Source: Streptomyces bambusae
GTDB taxonomy: Bacteria > Actinomycetota > Actinomycetes > Streptomycetales > Streptomycetaceae
Assembly: GCF_020532645.1 (NCBI RefSeq)
Contig: NZ_JAJAUZ010000033.1
Location: forward strand, 24,369 to 88,368
DNA: 64,000 nucleotides
Direction of reading: 5' to 3'
Shown here: piece by piece, positions 44,731-55,092 of the stretch
Position numbering within the stretch: the first letter of the stretch is position 1
Layout of the letters: every line of letters begins with the position of its first letter
The notes under the pieces: model-generated
The model's input: the letters and a program-made list of their open reading frames with translations, nothing else
What the model was told of the DNA's origin: nothing
The model's database searches: none
Program-made: the position numbers and the translations under genes

Positions 44731-45726
44731 TCACCCACCCCGGCGCACGAGCCGCTTCAGACCGAACACCACCGCGACGGCCAGCGCGAGCACCATCGCC
44801 CCGGTGGCATAGCTGCCCTCGTCGCCCGCCGCGGCCGGCCCGGCCGCCGCCCCGCCGCGCGGCTTGTCGGTACCGCTGCCGCCCCCGGCCGGCCCGTCCG
44901 CGGCCACCGGTACGGCCACCACCCGGCTCTGCGAGCCCTCCGAACCGAACATCAGGGCCGTGCCGCCGGGCGCGTACGCCACCGACTCGGCCTGCGGCTG
45001 GAACGGGGCCCTGACCCGCTCGCCCTCGCCGGTGGTCCGGCCGCCCTGCCAGGCGTACGTCTCGGCGAAGAAGTAGCCGCGCAGGGTGAGCCGTTTTCCG
45101 TCCGGGGAGAATGCGCCGTCCGTCACCCACGGCACCTCGGCCACCCGGCGGAACGTGTTGGAGCCGCCCGCGGCCAGCTGCGCGGGGCCCTCGTAGAGGC
45201 CGCCGCCGTCCTCGTTCTTGCTCGCGATGTAGACCCGGCCGGTCACCGGATGCACCATCAGGGCCTCGGCGTTGCGCGGGCCGTCGGCGTAACGGACCGT
45301 GAACTGCGTGGCCTTGACGGTGGAATTCCCCAACTGCCGCGGCTCCGGGAGCCGGTAGATCCACACGTGGTCCCAGCTGCCGTTGCGGTTGTCCCCGATG
45401 TCGCCGACGTACAGCCGGCCGTCGGGACCCAGCGAGATCGCCTCGACGTCCCGCGGGCTGCCGACGCCCGTCATGGTGACCCGGGCCACCGTCCGGCCGG
45501 TCGCCGCGTCCACCCCGTAGAGGTACGGGCCGTCGTCGCTGTCGTTGTGCGTCCAGTACACGCCCGGGTGCAGCCGGCTGGCCACCAGACCGCTGGACTC
45601 CTTGATCCGCGGGTCCTCGATGGTGAACGAGTCGGGCGCCGCCGCCGCGGCTGCCGGTGCGGCGGTCAGCGCGAGCACGGCGGCAGCGGCGAGGGCGGAC
45701 ACGGCGGGACGCAGGTCGGGGCGCAT
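44731..45726 (-). CDS. Secreted beta-propeller-like protein with C-terminal membrane anchor
   Basis: A 331-residue protein. The signal peptide is MRPDLRPAVSALAAAAVLAL with cleavage after AAAAA. The body has repeated strand patterns such as SPRDVEAISLGPDGRLYVGD, DGPRNAEALMVHPVTGRVYI and ESVAYAPGGTALMFGSEGSQ, which resemble a six-bladed propeller of the NHL/esterase-like kind. A Gly/Ala-rich spacer and one membrane segment near residues 300-325 (GAMVLALAVAVVFGLKRLVR) anchor it outside. Function unknown. It is the first of two minus-strand secreted protein genes; the next starts 195 bases downstream. Confidence 0.8.
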   Translation of the reverse strand: MRPDLRPAVSALAAAAVLALTAAPAAAAAAPDSFTIEDPRIKESSGLVASRLHPGVYWTHNDSDDGPYLYGVDAATGRTVARVTMTGVGSPRDVEAISLGPDGRLYVGDIGDNRNGSWDHVWIYRLPEPRQLGNSTVKATQFTVRYADGPRNAEALMVHPVTGRVYIASKNEDGGGLYEGPAQLAAGGSNTFRRVAEVPWVTDGAFSPDGKRLTLRGYFFAETYAWQGGRTTGEGERVRAPFQPQAESVAYAPGGTALMFGSEGSQSRVVAVPVAADGPAGGGSGTDKPRGGAAAGPAAAGDEGSYATGAMVLALAVAVVFGLKRLVRRGG

Positions 45727-45812
45727 GCCCCCAAGCGTGCCACCCCGCCCGCGTGTCCAGGCTCACAGCCGCCCGCGGTCGGGGGCCCGGGGCGATCCAC
45801 GATGATGTCCGG

Positions 45813-46499
45813 ATGCGTTTCATGTTCGTCGGAGACTCCATGACCATCGGGCGCGCCGGCGACTTCACCTGGCGCTACCGCATGTGGCAGCACCTCAGCG
45901 CGTCCTTCGGCGGCCCGTACAAGATCGTCGGCCCGCGCACCGAGGTGTACGACACCTTCGCCGACGCCCCGGTCTCCCACGAGTACGGCGACCCCGGCTT
46001 CCCCGAGCAGGCCCGGCGCCACCTGGCCGGCTGGGGCGAGGGCTGGCAGCACATGGCGCCGCTGATCGGTGAGACCGTACGCGTCCACAAGCCGGACGTG
46101 CTGCTGATCTCGCTGGGCCTGATCGACCTGGGCTTCTACACGGACGCCGACGACACCGCGGCCAACGTCCGCCGGTTCGTCGCGGAGGCGCGGGCGGCCC
46201 GGCCCGGCATCCGGATGGTCATGCTGCCGGTGATCCCGAACGTGCGGGCCGAGTCCGACGAGCCGTTCGCCGCCCAGTGCGCCCGGTTCAACGAACTGCT
46301 GGCGAAGGCGGTCGCGGACCTCTCCACGACCGCCTCGCCGCTCCTCCTCGCGGCCCGTCCGCGGGACTACGACATCCACGCGGACACCTACGACGGCACC
46401 CACCCGAACGCGTCGGGCGAGCACCGGCTGGCCGGCGAGTTCGCCGACGCCCTGCACCAGGCCTGGGACCTGGGCGCGCCGTACGCCCTGCCGTTCTGA
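45813..46499 (+). CDS. SGNH/GDSL-type esterase or lipase
   Basis: A 228-residue hydrolase. Block I is FVGDSMTIG with the catalytic Ser, block III-like LISLGLIDLGFYTD replaces the usual GxND, and block V is DGTHPNASGEHRLAG with catalytic Asp and His. The block III change removes the canonical Asn, which may affect the oxyanion hole. No signal peptide is seen, so it is cytosolic or a substrate-modifying esterase. GATGAT ends 6 bases before the ATG, consistent with a leaderless transcript. It diverges from the propeller protein gene. Confidence 0.85.
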   Translation: MRFMFVGDSMTIGRAGDFTWRYRMWQHLSASFGGPYKIVGPRTEVYDTFADAPVSHEYGDPGFPEQARRHLAGWGEGWQHMAPLIGETVRVHKPDVLLISLGLIDLGFYTDADDTAANVRRFVAEARAARPGIRMVMLPVIPNVRAESDEPFAAQCARFNELLAKAVADLSTTASPLLLAARPRDYDIHADTYDGTHPNASGEHRLAGEFADALHQAWDLGAPYALPF

Positions 46500-46554
46500 G
46501 CCGCCTCCTGCGGCACGCCCCGTACCGCCCGGCGCCGGCCGGACGGGCGGCGGC

Positions 46555-47544
46555 TCACCAGGCGAAGGCCTCCGGCGACGGCCCGGGGCCGGGGAAGATC
46601 TCGTCCAGTCCGGCCAGCAGTTCCTCGCCCAGCTCCAGTTCGAGCGCGCGCAGGGCGGAGTCCAGCTGCTCGGGGGTGCGGGGGCCGACGATCGGGCCGG
46701 TGACGCCGGGCCGGGTCAGCAGCCAGGCCAGGGCGGCTTCGCCCGGTTCCAGGCCGTGCTTGCCGAGCAGGTCCTCGTACGCCTGCACCCGCGCGCGGGC
46801 GGCCGGGTCGGCGAGCACCTCGGCGGTGCGGCCGGTGGCCCGGCGGCCGCCCTGGACCTCCTTGCGGATGACCCCGCCGAGGAGTCCGCCGTGCAGCGGG
46901 GACCAGGGGATCACGCCGAGGCCGTACTCCTCGGCGGCCGGGATGACCTCCATCTCGGCGCGCCGCTCGTACAGGTTGTAGAGGCACTGCTCGCTGACCA
47001 GGCCGACGGAGCCGTGGCGGGCCGCCGTCTCGTTGGCCTGGGCGATCTTGTAGCCGGGGAAGTTGGACGAGCCCGCGTACAGGATCTTGCCCTGCCGGAC
47101 GAGGACGTCCACGGCCTGCCAGATCTCCTCGAAGGGGGTCAGGCGGTCGATGTGGTGGAACTGGTAGAGGTCGATGTAATCGGTGCCGAGCCGCTTGAGG
47201 CTGCCCTCGACGGCCCGGCGGATGTTCAGCGCCGACAGCCGGTCGTGGTTGGGCCAGGCGTCACCGTCGGCGGCCATGTTCCCGTACACCTTGGTGGCGA
47301 GGACGGTCTTGTCGCGGCGGCCGCCGCCCTGGGCGAACCAGGAGCCGATGATCTCCTCGGTACGGCCCTTGTCCTCGCCCCAGCCGTACACGTTGGCGGT
47401 GTCGAAGAAGTTGAGGCCGGCGCCGAGGGCGGCGTCCATGATCGCGTGACTGGTGGGTTCGTCGGTCTGGGGTCCGAAGTTCATGGTGCCGAGGACGAGT
47501 CGGCTGACCTTGAGTCCGGTGCGTCCGAGCTGCGTGTACTCCAT
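46555..47544 (-). CDS. Aldo/keto reductase
   Basis: A 329-residue TIM-barrel NADP(H) oxidoreductase of the AKR class. N-terminal MEYTQLGRTGLKVSRLVLGT and DTANVYGWGEDKGRTEEIIG (the Asp-Tyr catalytic pair), the Lys/His region VYGNMAADGDAWPN... KRLGTDYIDLYQFHHID, and GSSNFPGYKIAQANE all match. Substrate unknown. An upstream TTG at 47553 would add three residues; the ATG at 47544 is preferred. Confidence 0.92.
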   Translation of the reverse strand: MEYTQLGRTGLKVSRLVLGTMNFGPQTDEPTSHAIMDAALGAGLNFFDTANVYGWGEDKGRTEEIIGSWFAQGGGRRDKTVLATKVYGNMAADGDAWPNHDRLSALNIRRAVEGSLKRLGTDYIDLYQFHHIDRLTPFEEIWQAVDVLVRQGKILYAGSSNFPGYKIAQANETAARHGSVGLVSEQCLYNLYERRAEMEVIPAAEEYGLGVIPWSPLHGGLLGGVIRKEVQGGRRATGRTAEVLADPAARARVQAYEDLLGKHGLEPGEAALAWLLTRPGVTGPIVGPRTPEQLDSALRALELELGEELLAGLDEIFPGPGPSPEAFAW

Positions 47545-47645
47545 GGGGCACAAGCCAACTGCCTGGAGTCCGCTCGAAGCAAGACCCGCCCGCCGGGTTC
47601 ACCGGACGGACGGGTCGCGGGTACGGGCGCCCGCGGGCGCCGGTC

Positions 47646-47735
47646 CTACTGTCCGACGGCGGCCGCCACGGCCACCACGAAGAACATCAGCACGAGCACG
47701 CCGGCCATCACGCGGTTACGGGTTTTGGGATCCAC
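47646..47735 (-). CDS. 29-residue membrane peptide
   Basis: GTG start and product VDPKTRNRVMAGVLVLMFFV..., with a short charged head and one membrane span. From memory, very short proteins of this kind occur at this place in other Streptomyces, but this could not be checked. A TACGCT lies 6 bases before the GTG on the minus strand, as in serC, so it would be leaderless. It lies between the aldo/keto reductase and thpR genes. Confidence 0.55.
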   Translation of the reverse strand: MDPKTRNRVMAGVLVLMFFVVAVAAAVGQ

Positions 47736-47761
47736 GCAACGAGCGTAACGAACGGGAGGGC

Positions 47762-48316
47762 TCATCCCGCCAGCGGCCAGGCCCCGACCACCTCGTACCG
47801 CGGGTGTTCGCCGGGCACGCCGCTCACCGGGAGCCGGCTGCGGACCAGGCTCACCTCTCCGACCTGCCACGACGTCCCCTCGAAGGGCGCGAGCGCCTCC
47901 GTGTACGACGTGAGCGAGATCTCCCCGCGGCTGCGGGCCACCGTGAGGTGCGGGGTGTACCGGCGGTGCTGCTCCATCGGGATGCCGGACCGCCGGGCGG
48001 CCGCGTCGGCCCGTTCGGCGAGCAGCCGCAGCCCGTCGAGGCCGCCCGCCGCGCCCACCCACAGCGCCCGGTCGCCGAAATGGCCGGAGCCGTGCAGGCG
48101 CAGCGGGAACGGCCCGGTGCGGTGCGCGGCCCGGCCCAGCCGGGTGCGGAGCTCGCCGAGGAGGCGGTCCTCCACCTCGCCCATGAAGGCGAGGGTGAAG
48201 TGCCAGCCCTCCTCGGCGGTCCAGCGCAGGCGGTCGTCCGCGGGCAGCTCCCGTACGGCGTCCCGCAGCTCGGCGACGGCCGCCGGGGGCGGCAGGACGG
48301 CTGCGAAGAGTCTCAT
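47762..48316 (-). CDS. thpR: RNA 2',3'-cyclic phosphodiesterase (LigT family)
   Basis: A 184-residue 2H phosphoesterase. The two catalytic motifs are HFTLAF (residues 39-44) and HLTVAR (near 122), and the start MRLFAAVLPPPAAVAELRD matches the family. It opens 2',3'-cyclic phosphates on RNA ends. The ATG overlaps the stop of the MFS gene (ATGA), so the two are translated together. The functional link with an efflux pump is not clear. Confidence 0.93.
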   Translation of the reverse strand: MRLFAAVLPPPAAVAELRDAVRELPADDRLRWTAEEGWHFTLAFMGEVEDRLLGELRTRLGRAAHRTGPFPLRLHGSGHFGDRALWVGAAGGLDGLRLLAERADAAARRSGIPMEQHRRYTPHLTVARSRGEISLTSYTEALAPFEGTSWQVGEVSLVRSRLPVSGVPGEHPRYEVVGAWPLAG

Positions 48317-49671
48317 GCAGCCGAGGTTAGAACGGGTGCCTGCCGCGGGACCAGCGTCACGTGCGGGCGGCCCGGCCGCAGGTCGACCCGGAGCCGCAGG
48401 CCGCCGACGCGGGACAGCACCAGGCCGATGCCGACCGCCGCCAGCAGGGAGAGCGCCCCGCCGGTCGCCATGCCGATCCGCGGCCCGTACGTGTCGGTGA
48501 TCCAGCCGAGCAGCGGGGCGCCGACCGGGGTGCCGCCGGTGAAGACCATCATGAAGAGGGCCATCACCCGGCCCCGCATCTCGGGGTCGGCGGCCGTCTG
48601 CACGGTCGAGTTCGCCGTGACGTTGACGGTCAGTCCGAACATGCCGATCGGTACGAGCAGCAGCGCGAACGCCCAGAAGCCGGTGACGAACGGGGTCACC
48701 GTCAGCAGCACTCCGAAGGCGACGGCGGCGGCGACCAGCAGTCGCAGCCGTGGGATGCCGCGCCGGGCGGCGAGCAGTGCGCCGGCCAGCGAACCGGCCG
48801 CGAGCAGGCTGTTGAGCAGCCCGTACGTGCCGGCGCCGGTGTGGAAGACGTCGTCGGAGAAGGCGGACAGCCAGACCGGGAAGTTGAAGCCGAAGGTGCC
48901 GATGAAGCCCATGAGGACGATCGGCCAGATCAGCTGCGGGTGCCGGGCCACGTACTGGAGGCCTTCGCGGAGCTGCCCCTTGGCCCGCGGTACCGGCTCC
49001 ACCGGGTGCAGCTCGGAGGTGCGCATGAGCAGCAGGCCGGCGATGGGCGCGAGGAAGGACAGGCCGTTGAAGAGGAACGCCCAGCCGCTGCCGACGGCGG
49101 CGATGACGACACCGGCGACGGCCGGGCCGACGAGGCGGGCGGACTGGAAGTTCGCCGAGTTCAGCGAGACCGCGTTGGCGAGCCGGTCACGGCCGACCAT
49201 CTCGTGGACGAAGGCCTGGCGGGCCGGGTTGTCGACGACGGTGACCAGACCTGCGACGAAGGCCAGCACGTACACGTGCCAGACCTGAACCTGTCCGCTG
49301 AGGGTGAGGACACCCAGGGCGAGGCCGGTGAGGCCGAGCGCGGACTGGGTGGCGATCAGCAGCGGCCGCTTGGGCAGCCGGTCGGCGAGGACTCCGCCGT
49401 AGAGTCCGAGCAGCAGCATCGGCAGGAACTGCAGGGCGATCGTGATGCCGACCGCGGAGGCAGATCCGGTCAGGGAGAGGACGAGCCAGTCCTGGGCGAT
49501 GCGCTGCATCCAGGTGCCGGTGTTGGAGACGACCTGGCCGGCGGCGAAGAGCCGGTAGTTCCGGATCTTCAGCGAGCTGAACATCGACGGCTTGCGCCTC
49601 GACGGCCCGCGGCTCTCGGTGGTGGATGTGGACGGTCCGGGTGCGGAGTCTGCTCCGTTTCCCGTACTCAA
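48313..49671 (-). CDS. MFS transporter (drug-efflux type)
   Basis: About 452 residues with 12 membrane spans. Markers are FAAGQVVSNTGTWMQRIAQD, the loop 2-3 motif YGGVLADRLPKRPLLIATQS and LGLTGLALGVLTLSG. A Ser/Thr/Pro tail of about 40 residues precedes the first span. The TTG at 49671 has a GGAGG site upstream and is the preferred start; the frame is open further. A MarR gene lies directly upstream in the same direction, 26 bases away, a usual layout for an inducible efflux pump. Confidence 0.9.
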   Translation of the reverse strand: MSTGNGADSAPGPSTSTTESRGPSRRKPSMFSSLKIRNYRLFAAGQVVSNTGTWMQRIAQDWLVLSLTGSASAVGITIALQFLPMLLLGLYGGVLADRLPKRPLLIATQSALGLTGLALGVLTLSGQVQVWHVYVLAFVAGLVTVVDNPARQAFVHEMVGRDRLANAVSLNSANFQSARLVGPAVAGVVIAAVGSGWAFLFNGLSFLAPIAGLLLMRTSELHPVEPVPRAKGQLREGLQYVARHPQLIWPIVLMGFIGTFGFNFPVWLSAFSDDVFHTGAGTYGLLNSLLAAGSLAGALLAARRGIPRLRLLVAAAVAFGVLLTVTPFVTGFWAFALLLVPIGMFGLTVNVTANSTVQTAADPEMRGRVMALFMMVFTGGTPVGAPLLGWITDTYGPRIGMATGGALSLLAAVGIGLVLSRVGGLRLRVDLRPGRPHVTLVPRQAPVLTSAA

Positions 49672-49697
49672 GGGGCGTTCGCCTCCGTGCGTGGTGC

Positions 49698-50135
49698 CTA
49701 CAGGTGGGCGAGCTTCTCCAGGACGGGTGCGGCGGCACGCAGGGTGGCCCACTCGTCCTCGTCGAGCTCGGCCGCGAGCCGGGCCAGGAAAGCGTTCCGC
49801 TTGCGACGGCTCTCCTCGAGCATCGCTTCGGCCTGCTCCGTCTGGCTGACCACCTTCTGGCGGCGGTCGTCCGGGTGCGGCTCCAGCCTGACCAGTCCCT
49901 TGGCCTCCAGCAGCGCCACGATGCGGGTCATCGACGGGGGCTGCACGTGCTCCCTGCGGGCCAGCTCACCGGGGGTGGCGGAGCCGCACTGGGAGAGGGT
50001 GCCGAGCACCGACATCTCGGTCGGGCTGAGCGATTCGTCGACGCGCTGGTGCTTCAGGCGCCGGCCCAGCCGCATGACGGCGGAGCGGAGGTCGTTCACG
50101 GCGGCTGCGTCGTCGCCATGGGAAAGGTCACGCAT
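49698..50135 (-). CDS. MarR-family transcriptional regulator
   Basis: A 145-residue repressor with a winged HTH at residues 35-105 (LSPTEMSVLGTLSQCGSATP, then VQPPSMTRIVALLEAKGLVR and the wing PHPDDRRQKVVSQT). It probably represses itself and the downstream MFS pump and is released by a drug-like ligand. A -10-like TAGTCT ends six bases before the ATG, so the mRNA appears leaderless. The direct repeat TGAGTAA-TGAGTTA covers the promoter. Confidence 0.92.
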   Translation of the reverse strand: MRDLSHGDDAAAVNDLRSAVMRLGRRLKHQRVDESLSPTEMSVLGTLSQCGSATPGELARREHVQPPSMTRIVALLEAKGLVRLEPHPDDRRQKVVSQTEQAEAMLEESRRKRNAFLARLAAELDEDEWATLRAAAPVLEKLAHL

Positions 50136-50141
50136 GTCCTT

Positions 50142-50159
50142 AGACTAACTCATTACTCA
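50142..50159 (-). promoter_or_regulatory. MarR promoter with overlapping repeats
   Basis: On the minus strand TTGAGTAATGAGTTAGTCT contains two 7-base direct repeats (TGAGTAA, TGAGTTA) and the -10-like TAGTCT at 50147-50142. A bound MarR dimer would block the start of its own leaderless mRNA. Confidence 0.5.
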
Positions 50160-50296
50160 ACCTAAAGACCACGCGATATCCCGCTTCCGGACGGTGATAC
50201 CCGGCACACCGGCACCTACGTGCACGGTCACCCGTACGGGTGAGACACCACCGGAAAGTGACACGCCGTACGCCTGTCTCCCCCGACCCTGTCCGC

Positions 50297-50479
50297 ATGG
50301 GGACACACGTGCTCAGCATGCGGATAGACGGTGACCTGCTGGACCGCCTCCGCCACCACGCCGCCCGCCGCGGCATGACCGTCCAGGACTACGTACTCCG
50401 CACCCTCGTCCGCGACGACTTCGACGAACGCTTCAAGGCCGCGGTCGACGAAACGGAAAAGTTCTACGGGCTCACGTGA
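50297..50479 (+). CDS. Small ribbon-helix-helix-like DNA-binding protein
   Basis: 60 residues: MGTHVLSMRIDGDLLDRLRH, then AARRGMTVQDYVLRTLVRDD, fitting the beta-alpha-alpha pattern of CopG/Arc-type proteins, with a helical tail DERFKAAVDETEKFYGLT. Such proteins bind DNA as dimers and are often antitoxins, but no toxin gene adjoins; it could be an orphan regulator. The GACCCT six bases before the ATG may be a weak -10. Confidence 0.7.
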   Translation: MGTHVLSMRIDGDLLDRLRHHAARRGMTVQDYVLRTLVRDDFDERFKAAVDETEKFYGLT

Positions 50480-50537
50480 GCCGCGGTCGGGCGACCGTGG
50501 TCATGTGAGCCCGTAGAGGGGTGCGGAGCCGGCCGGA

Positions 50538-51992
50538 TCAGTTCAGGCCGAGGGCCGGCATGGCGTAGTAGAAGACGAAGACCGCGGAGACCGCGTACAT
50601 CGCGGCGGGGACCTCGCGGGCGCGGCCGGTGGCCAGGCGCAGGACGCAGAAGCTGATGAAGCCGATGCCGATGCCGTTGGTGATCGAGTACGTGAACGGC
50701 ATCATCAGCATGGCCAGGAAGGCCGGGACCGCGATGGTGAAGTCGCTCCAGTCGATGTCCTTCACCGAGCCGGCCAGGATGAGGAAGCCGACGGCGACCA
50801 GCGCCGGGGTGGCGGCCTGCGACGGGACCATGGTGGCCAGCGGGGTCAGGAAGAGCGCGGCCGCGAACAGCCCGCCGGTGACCACGCTCGCCAGACCGGT
50901 ACGGGCGCCCTCGCCGACACCGGCGGTGGACTCGACGAAGCAGGTGTTCGCGGAGGACGAGGTGGCGCCGCCGGCCGCGACGGCGATGCCGTCCACGATC
51001 AGGACCTTGTTGATGCCGGGGAAGTTCCCGTCCTTGTCCATCAGCTTCGCCTCGTCGCCGACGCCGAGGATGGTGCCCATCGCGTCGAAGAAGCAGGACA
51101 GCAGCACGGTGAAGACGAACAGCATCCCGGTCAGCACGCCGACCTTGGCGAAGCCGCCGAACAGGCTCATCTCGCCGACCAGCCCGAAGTCCGGGGCCGC
51201 GACCGGGTTGCCCGGCCACTCCGGCACGGTCAGGCCCCAGGCCTGACCCGGCAGGTCCGCGATCAGCTGCACGGCCACCGCCACGACCGTCATGACGACG
51301 ATCGAGATCAGGATCGCGCCCGGCGTCTTGCGGATGATCAGCGCGAGGGTGAGGAGGACACCGATCACGAAGATGAGCACCGGCCACCCGTGCAGGTGGC
51401 CGTTGCCGCCGAGCTGGAGCGGCACGGTGGTGTGTGCGGCGTCGGGGATCCGGGAGACGAAGCCCGAGTCGACCAGGCCGATCAGCATGATGAACAGGCC
51501 GATGCCGATCGCGATGCCCTTGCGCAGGCCCAGCGGTACGGCGTTCATGACCCGCTCGCGCAGGCCCGTGGCCACCAGCAGCATCACGACGAAGCCGGCC
51601 AGGACCACCATGCCCATGGCGTCGGCCCAGCTCATCCGGGGTGCGAGCTGGAGGGCCACGACCGTGTTCACGCCGAGGCCGGCGGCCAGCGCGATCGGGA
51701 CGTTGCCGATGACGCCCATCAGCAGGGTGGAGAAGGCCGCCGTCAGCACGGTCGCGGTGACCAGCTGGCCGCCGTCGAGCTGGTGCCCGTACATGTCCTT
51801 CGCGCTGCCGAGGATGATCGGGTTCAGCACGATGATGTAGGCCATCGCGAAGAAGGTGGCGAAGCCGCCGCGGACCTCGCGGGCGACGGTGGACCCGCGC
51901 TCGGAGATCTTGAAGTAGCGGTCCAGGGCGGACCGGTCCTCGGGGGAGGGCTGCGGGGCGGTGGCCGGTGCGGCGGGGGCCGACGTGCTCAT
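50538..51992 (-). CDS. NCS2-family purine permease (AzgA-like)
   Basis: A 484-residue transporter with about 14 spans. GGFATFFAMAYIIVLNPIIL near residue 42 and FFDAMGTILGVGDEAKLMDK near 300 are the AzgA-type signatures for hypoxanthine, adenine and guanine uptake, distinct from the uracil or xanthine branches. The ATG has GAGGA five bases upstream. The upstream region holds nested dyads that may be operators. It diverges from the DUF2530 gene. Confidence 0.9.
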   Translation of the reverse strand: MSTSAPAAPATAPQPSPEDRSALDRYFKISERGSTVAREVRGGFATFFAMAYIIVLNPIILGSAKDMYGHQLDGGQLVTATVLTAAFSTLLMGVIGNVPIALAAGLGVNTVVALQLAPRMSWADAMGMVVLAGFVVMLLVATGLRERVMNAVPLGLRKGIAIGIGLFIMLIGLVDSGFVSRIPDAAHTTVPLQLGGNGHLHGWPVLIFVIGVLLTLALIIRKTPGAILISIVVMTVVAVAVQLIADLPGQAWGLTVPEWPGNPVAAPDFGLVGEMSLFGGFAKVGVLTGMLFVFTVLLSCFFDAMGTILGVGDEAKLMDKDGNFPGINKVLIVDGIAVAAGGATSSSANTCFVESTAGVGEGARTGLASVVTGGLFAAALFLTPLATMVPSQAATPALVAVGFLILAGSVKDIDWSDFTIAVPAFLAMLMMPFTYSITNGIGIGFISFCVLRLATGRAREVPAAMYAVSAVFVFYYAMPALGLN

Positions 51993-52005
51993 TCGGTCCT
52001 CAAAG

Positions 52006-52052
52006 GGTTTGCTTAGGAGATTCGCACCAATAAATTCGGTCGCGAACAAACC
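52006..52052. promoter_or_regulatory. Nested dyads before the purine permease gene
   Basis: GGTTTG (52006-52011) mirrors CAAACC (52047-52052), and TTCGC (52021-52025) mirrors GCGAA (52042-52046). The segment is unusually AT-rich for this DNA and lies 14-60 bases before the permease start. Confidence 0.4.
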
Positions 52053-52118
52053 GTTTCAGTATGAACACATGAACGAAGGGACGTCCATCTCCGCGCGTAG
52101 ACCTTCACGCAGCCCACC

Positions 52119-52124
52119 TAGACT
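52119..52124 (+). promoter_or_regulatory. -10 element of the DUF2530 gene, leaderless layout
   Basis: TAGACT ends seven bases before the ATG at 52132; transcription should start at or next to the start codon. Confidence 0.55.
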
Positions 52125-52131
52125 GATCGGC

Positions 52132-52455
52132 ATGGCGAAGTGGACCCCCCAGCACGAGGCACCCGAGCCCCTGGAGGGGCCGGTCGTCGCCACCATCACC
52201 GGCGGCACGATCCTCTGGTTCGCCCTGTTCCTGGTGCAGCTCCCCTTCTACGGCTGGTTCGCCGACCGCGACCTGCTGTGGTGGGTGTGGACCTGCGCCG
52301 CCGGCGGCGGCCTCGGCCTGATCGGCATCTGGTACGTCCGCGCCCGCGACGCCGCCCTCAAGCGGCACGCGGCGGAAGCCCCCGGGGACCCTGCCGCCCC
52401 CGAGTCCGGAAACCCCCTTCGACCCCAGGACGATCCGGGTCATCCCAAGGTCTGA
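52132..52455 (+). CDS. DUF2530-type small membrane protein
   Basis: A 107-residue protein with two membrane spans (VVATITGGTILWFALFLVQL near residue 19 and LLWWVWTCAAGGGLGLIGIW near 48) and a charged, Pro-rich C-terminal tail. It fits the actinobacterial DUF2530 pattern, always short and without known role. It is often near NCS2 permease genes, as here. TAGACT seven bases before the ATG suggests a leaderless mRNA. Confidence 0.82.
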   Translation: MAKWTPQHEAPEPLEGPVVATITGGTILWFALFLVQLPFYGWFADRDLLWWVWTCAAGGGLGLIGIWYVRARDAALKRHAAEAPGDPAAPESGNPLRPQDDPGHPKV

Positions 52456-52495
52456 TCTTCCTACTTCCCGACGGGTGAACCGGCCCGTCCCCCCG

Positions 52496-52501
52496 TACCG
52501 T
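52496..52501 (+). promoter_or_regulatory. -10 element of the P-type ATPase gene, leaderless layout
   Basis: TACCGT ends seven bases before the ATG at 52509, the same layout as in the preceding gene. Confidence 0.5.
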
Positions 52502-52508
52502 CGAAACC

Positions 52509-54983
<2,475 letters not shown>

Positions 54984-55092
54984 CGGGGGGGCGCGGGGCG
55001 GGCCGGCCCCGGAAGGCCGATCGCAGCGACGGCCGGACCCGGATGGCCCCTCCCCGAGTGCCCCGCCCTCCCCCCGCCAGTCCAATGGCCCT

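Noticed and set aside
50139..50166. Iron box (DmdR1 site) suggested by TTAGACTAAC and CAACCTAAAG
   Set aside because: The 19-bp iron-box symmetry is not kept, and the bases are better explained as the promoter and operator of the MarR gene.
50297..50479. Antitoxin of a toxin-antitoxin pair
   Set aside because: The RHH-like fold fits, but no small toxin ORF lies on either side within 300 bases.
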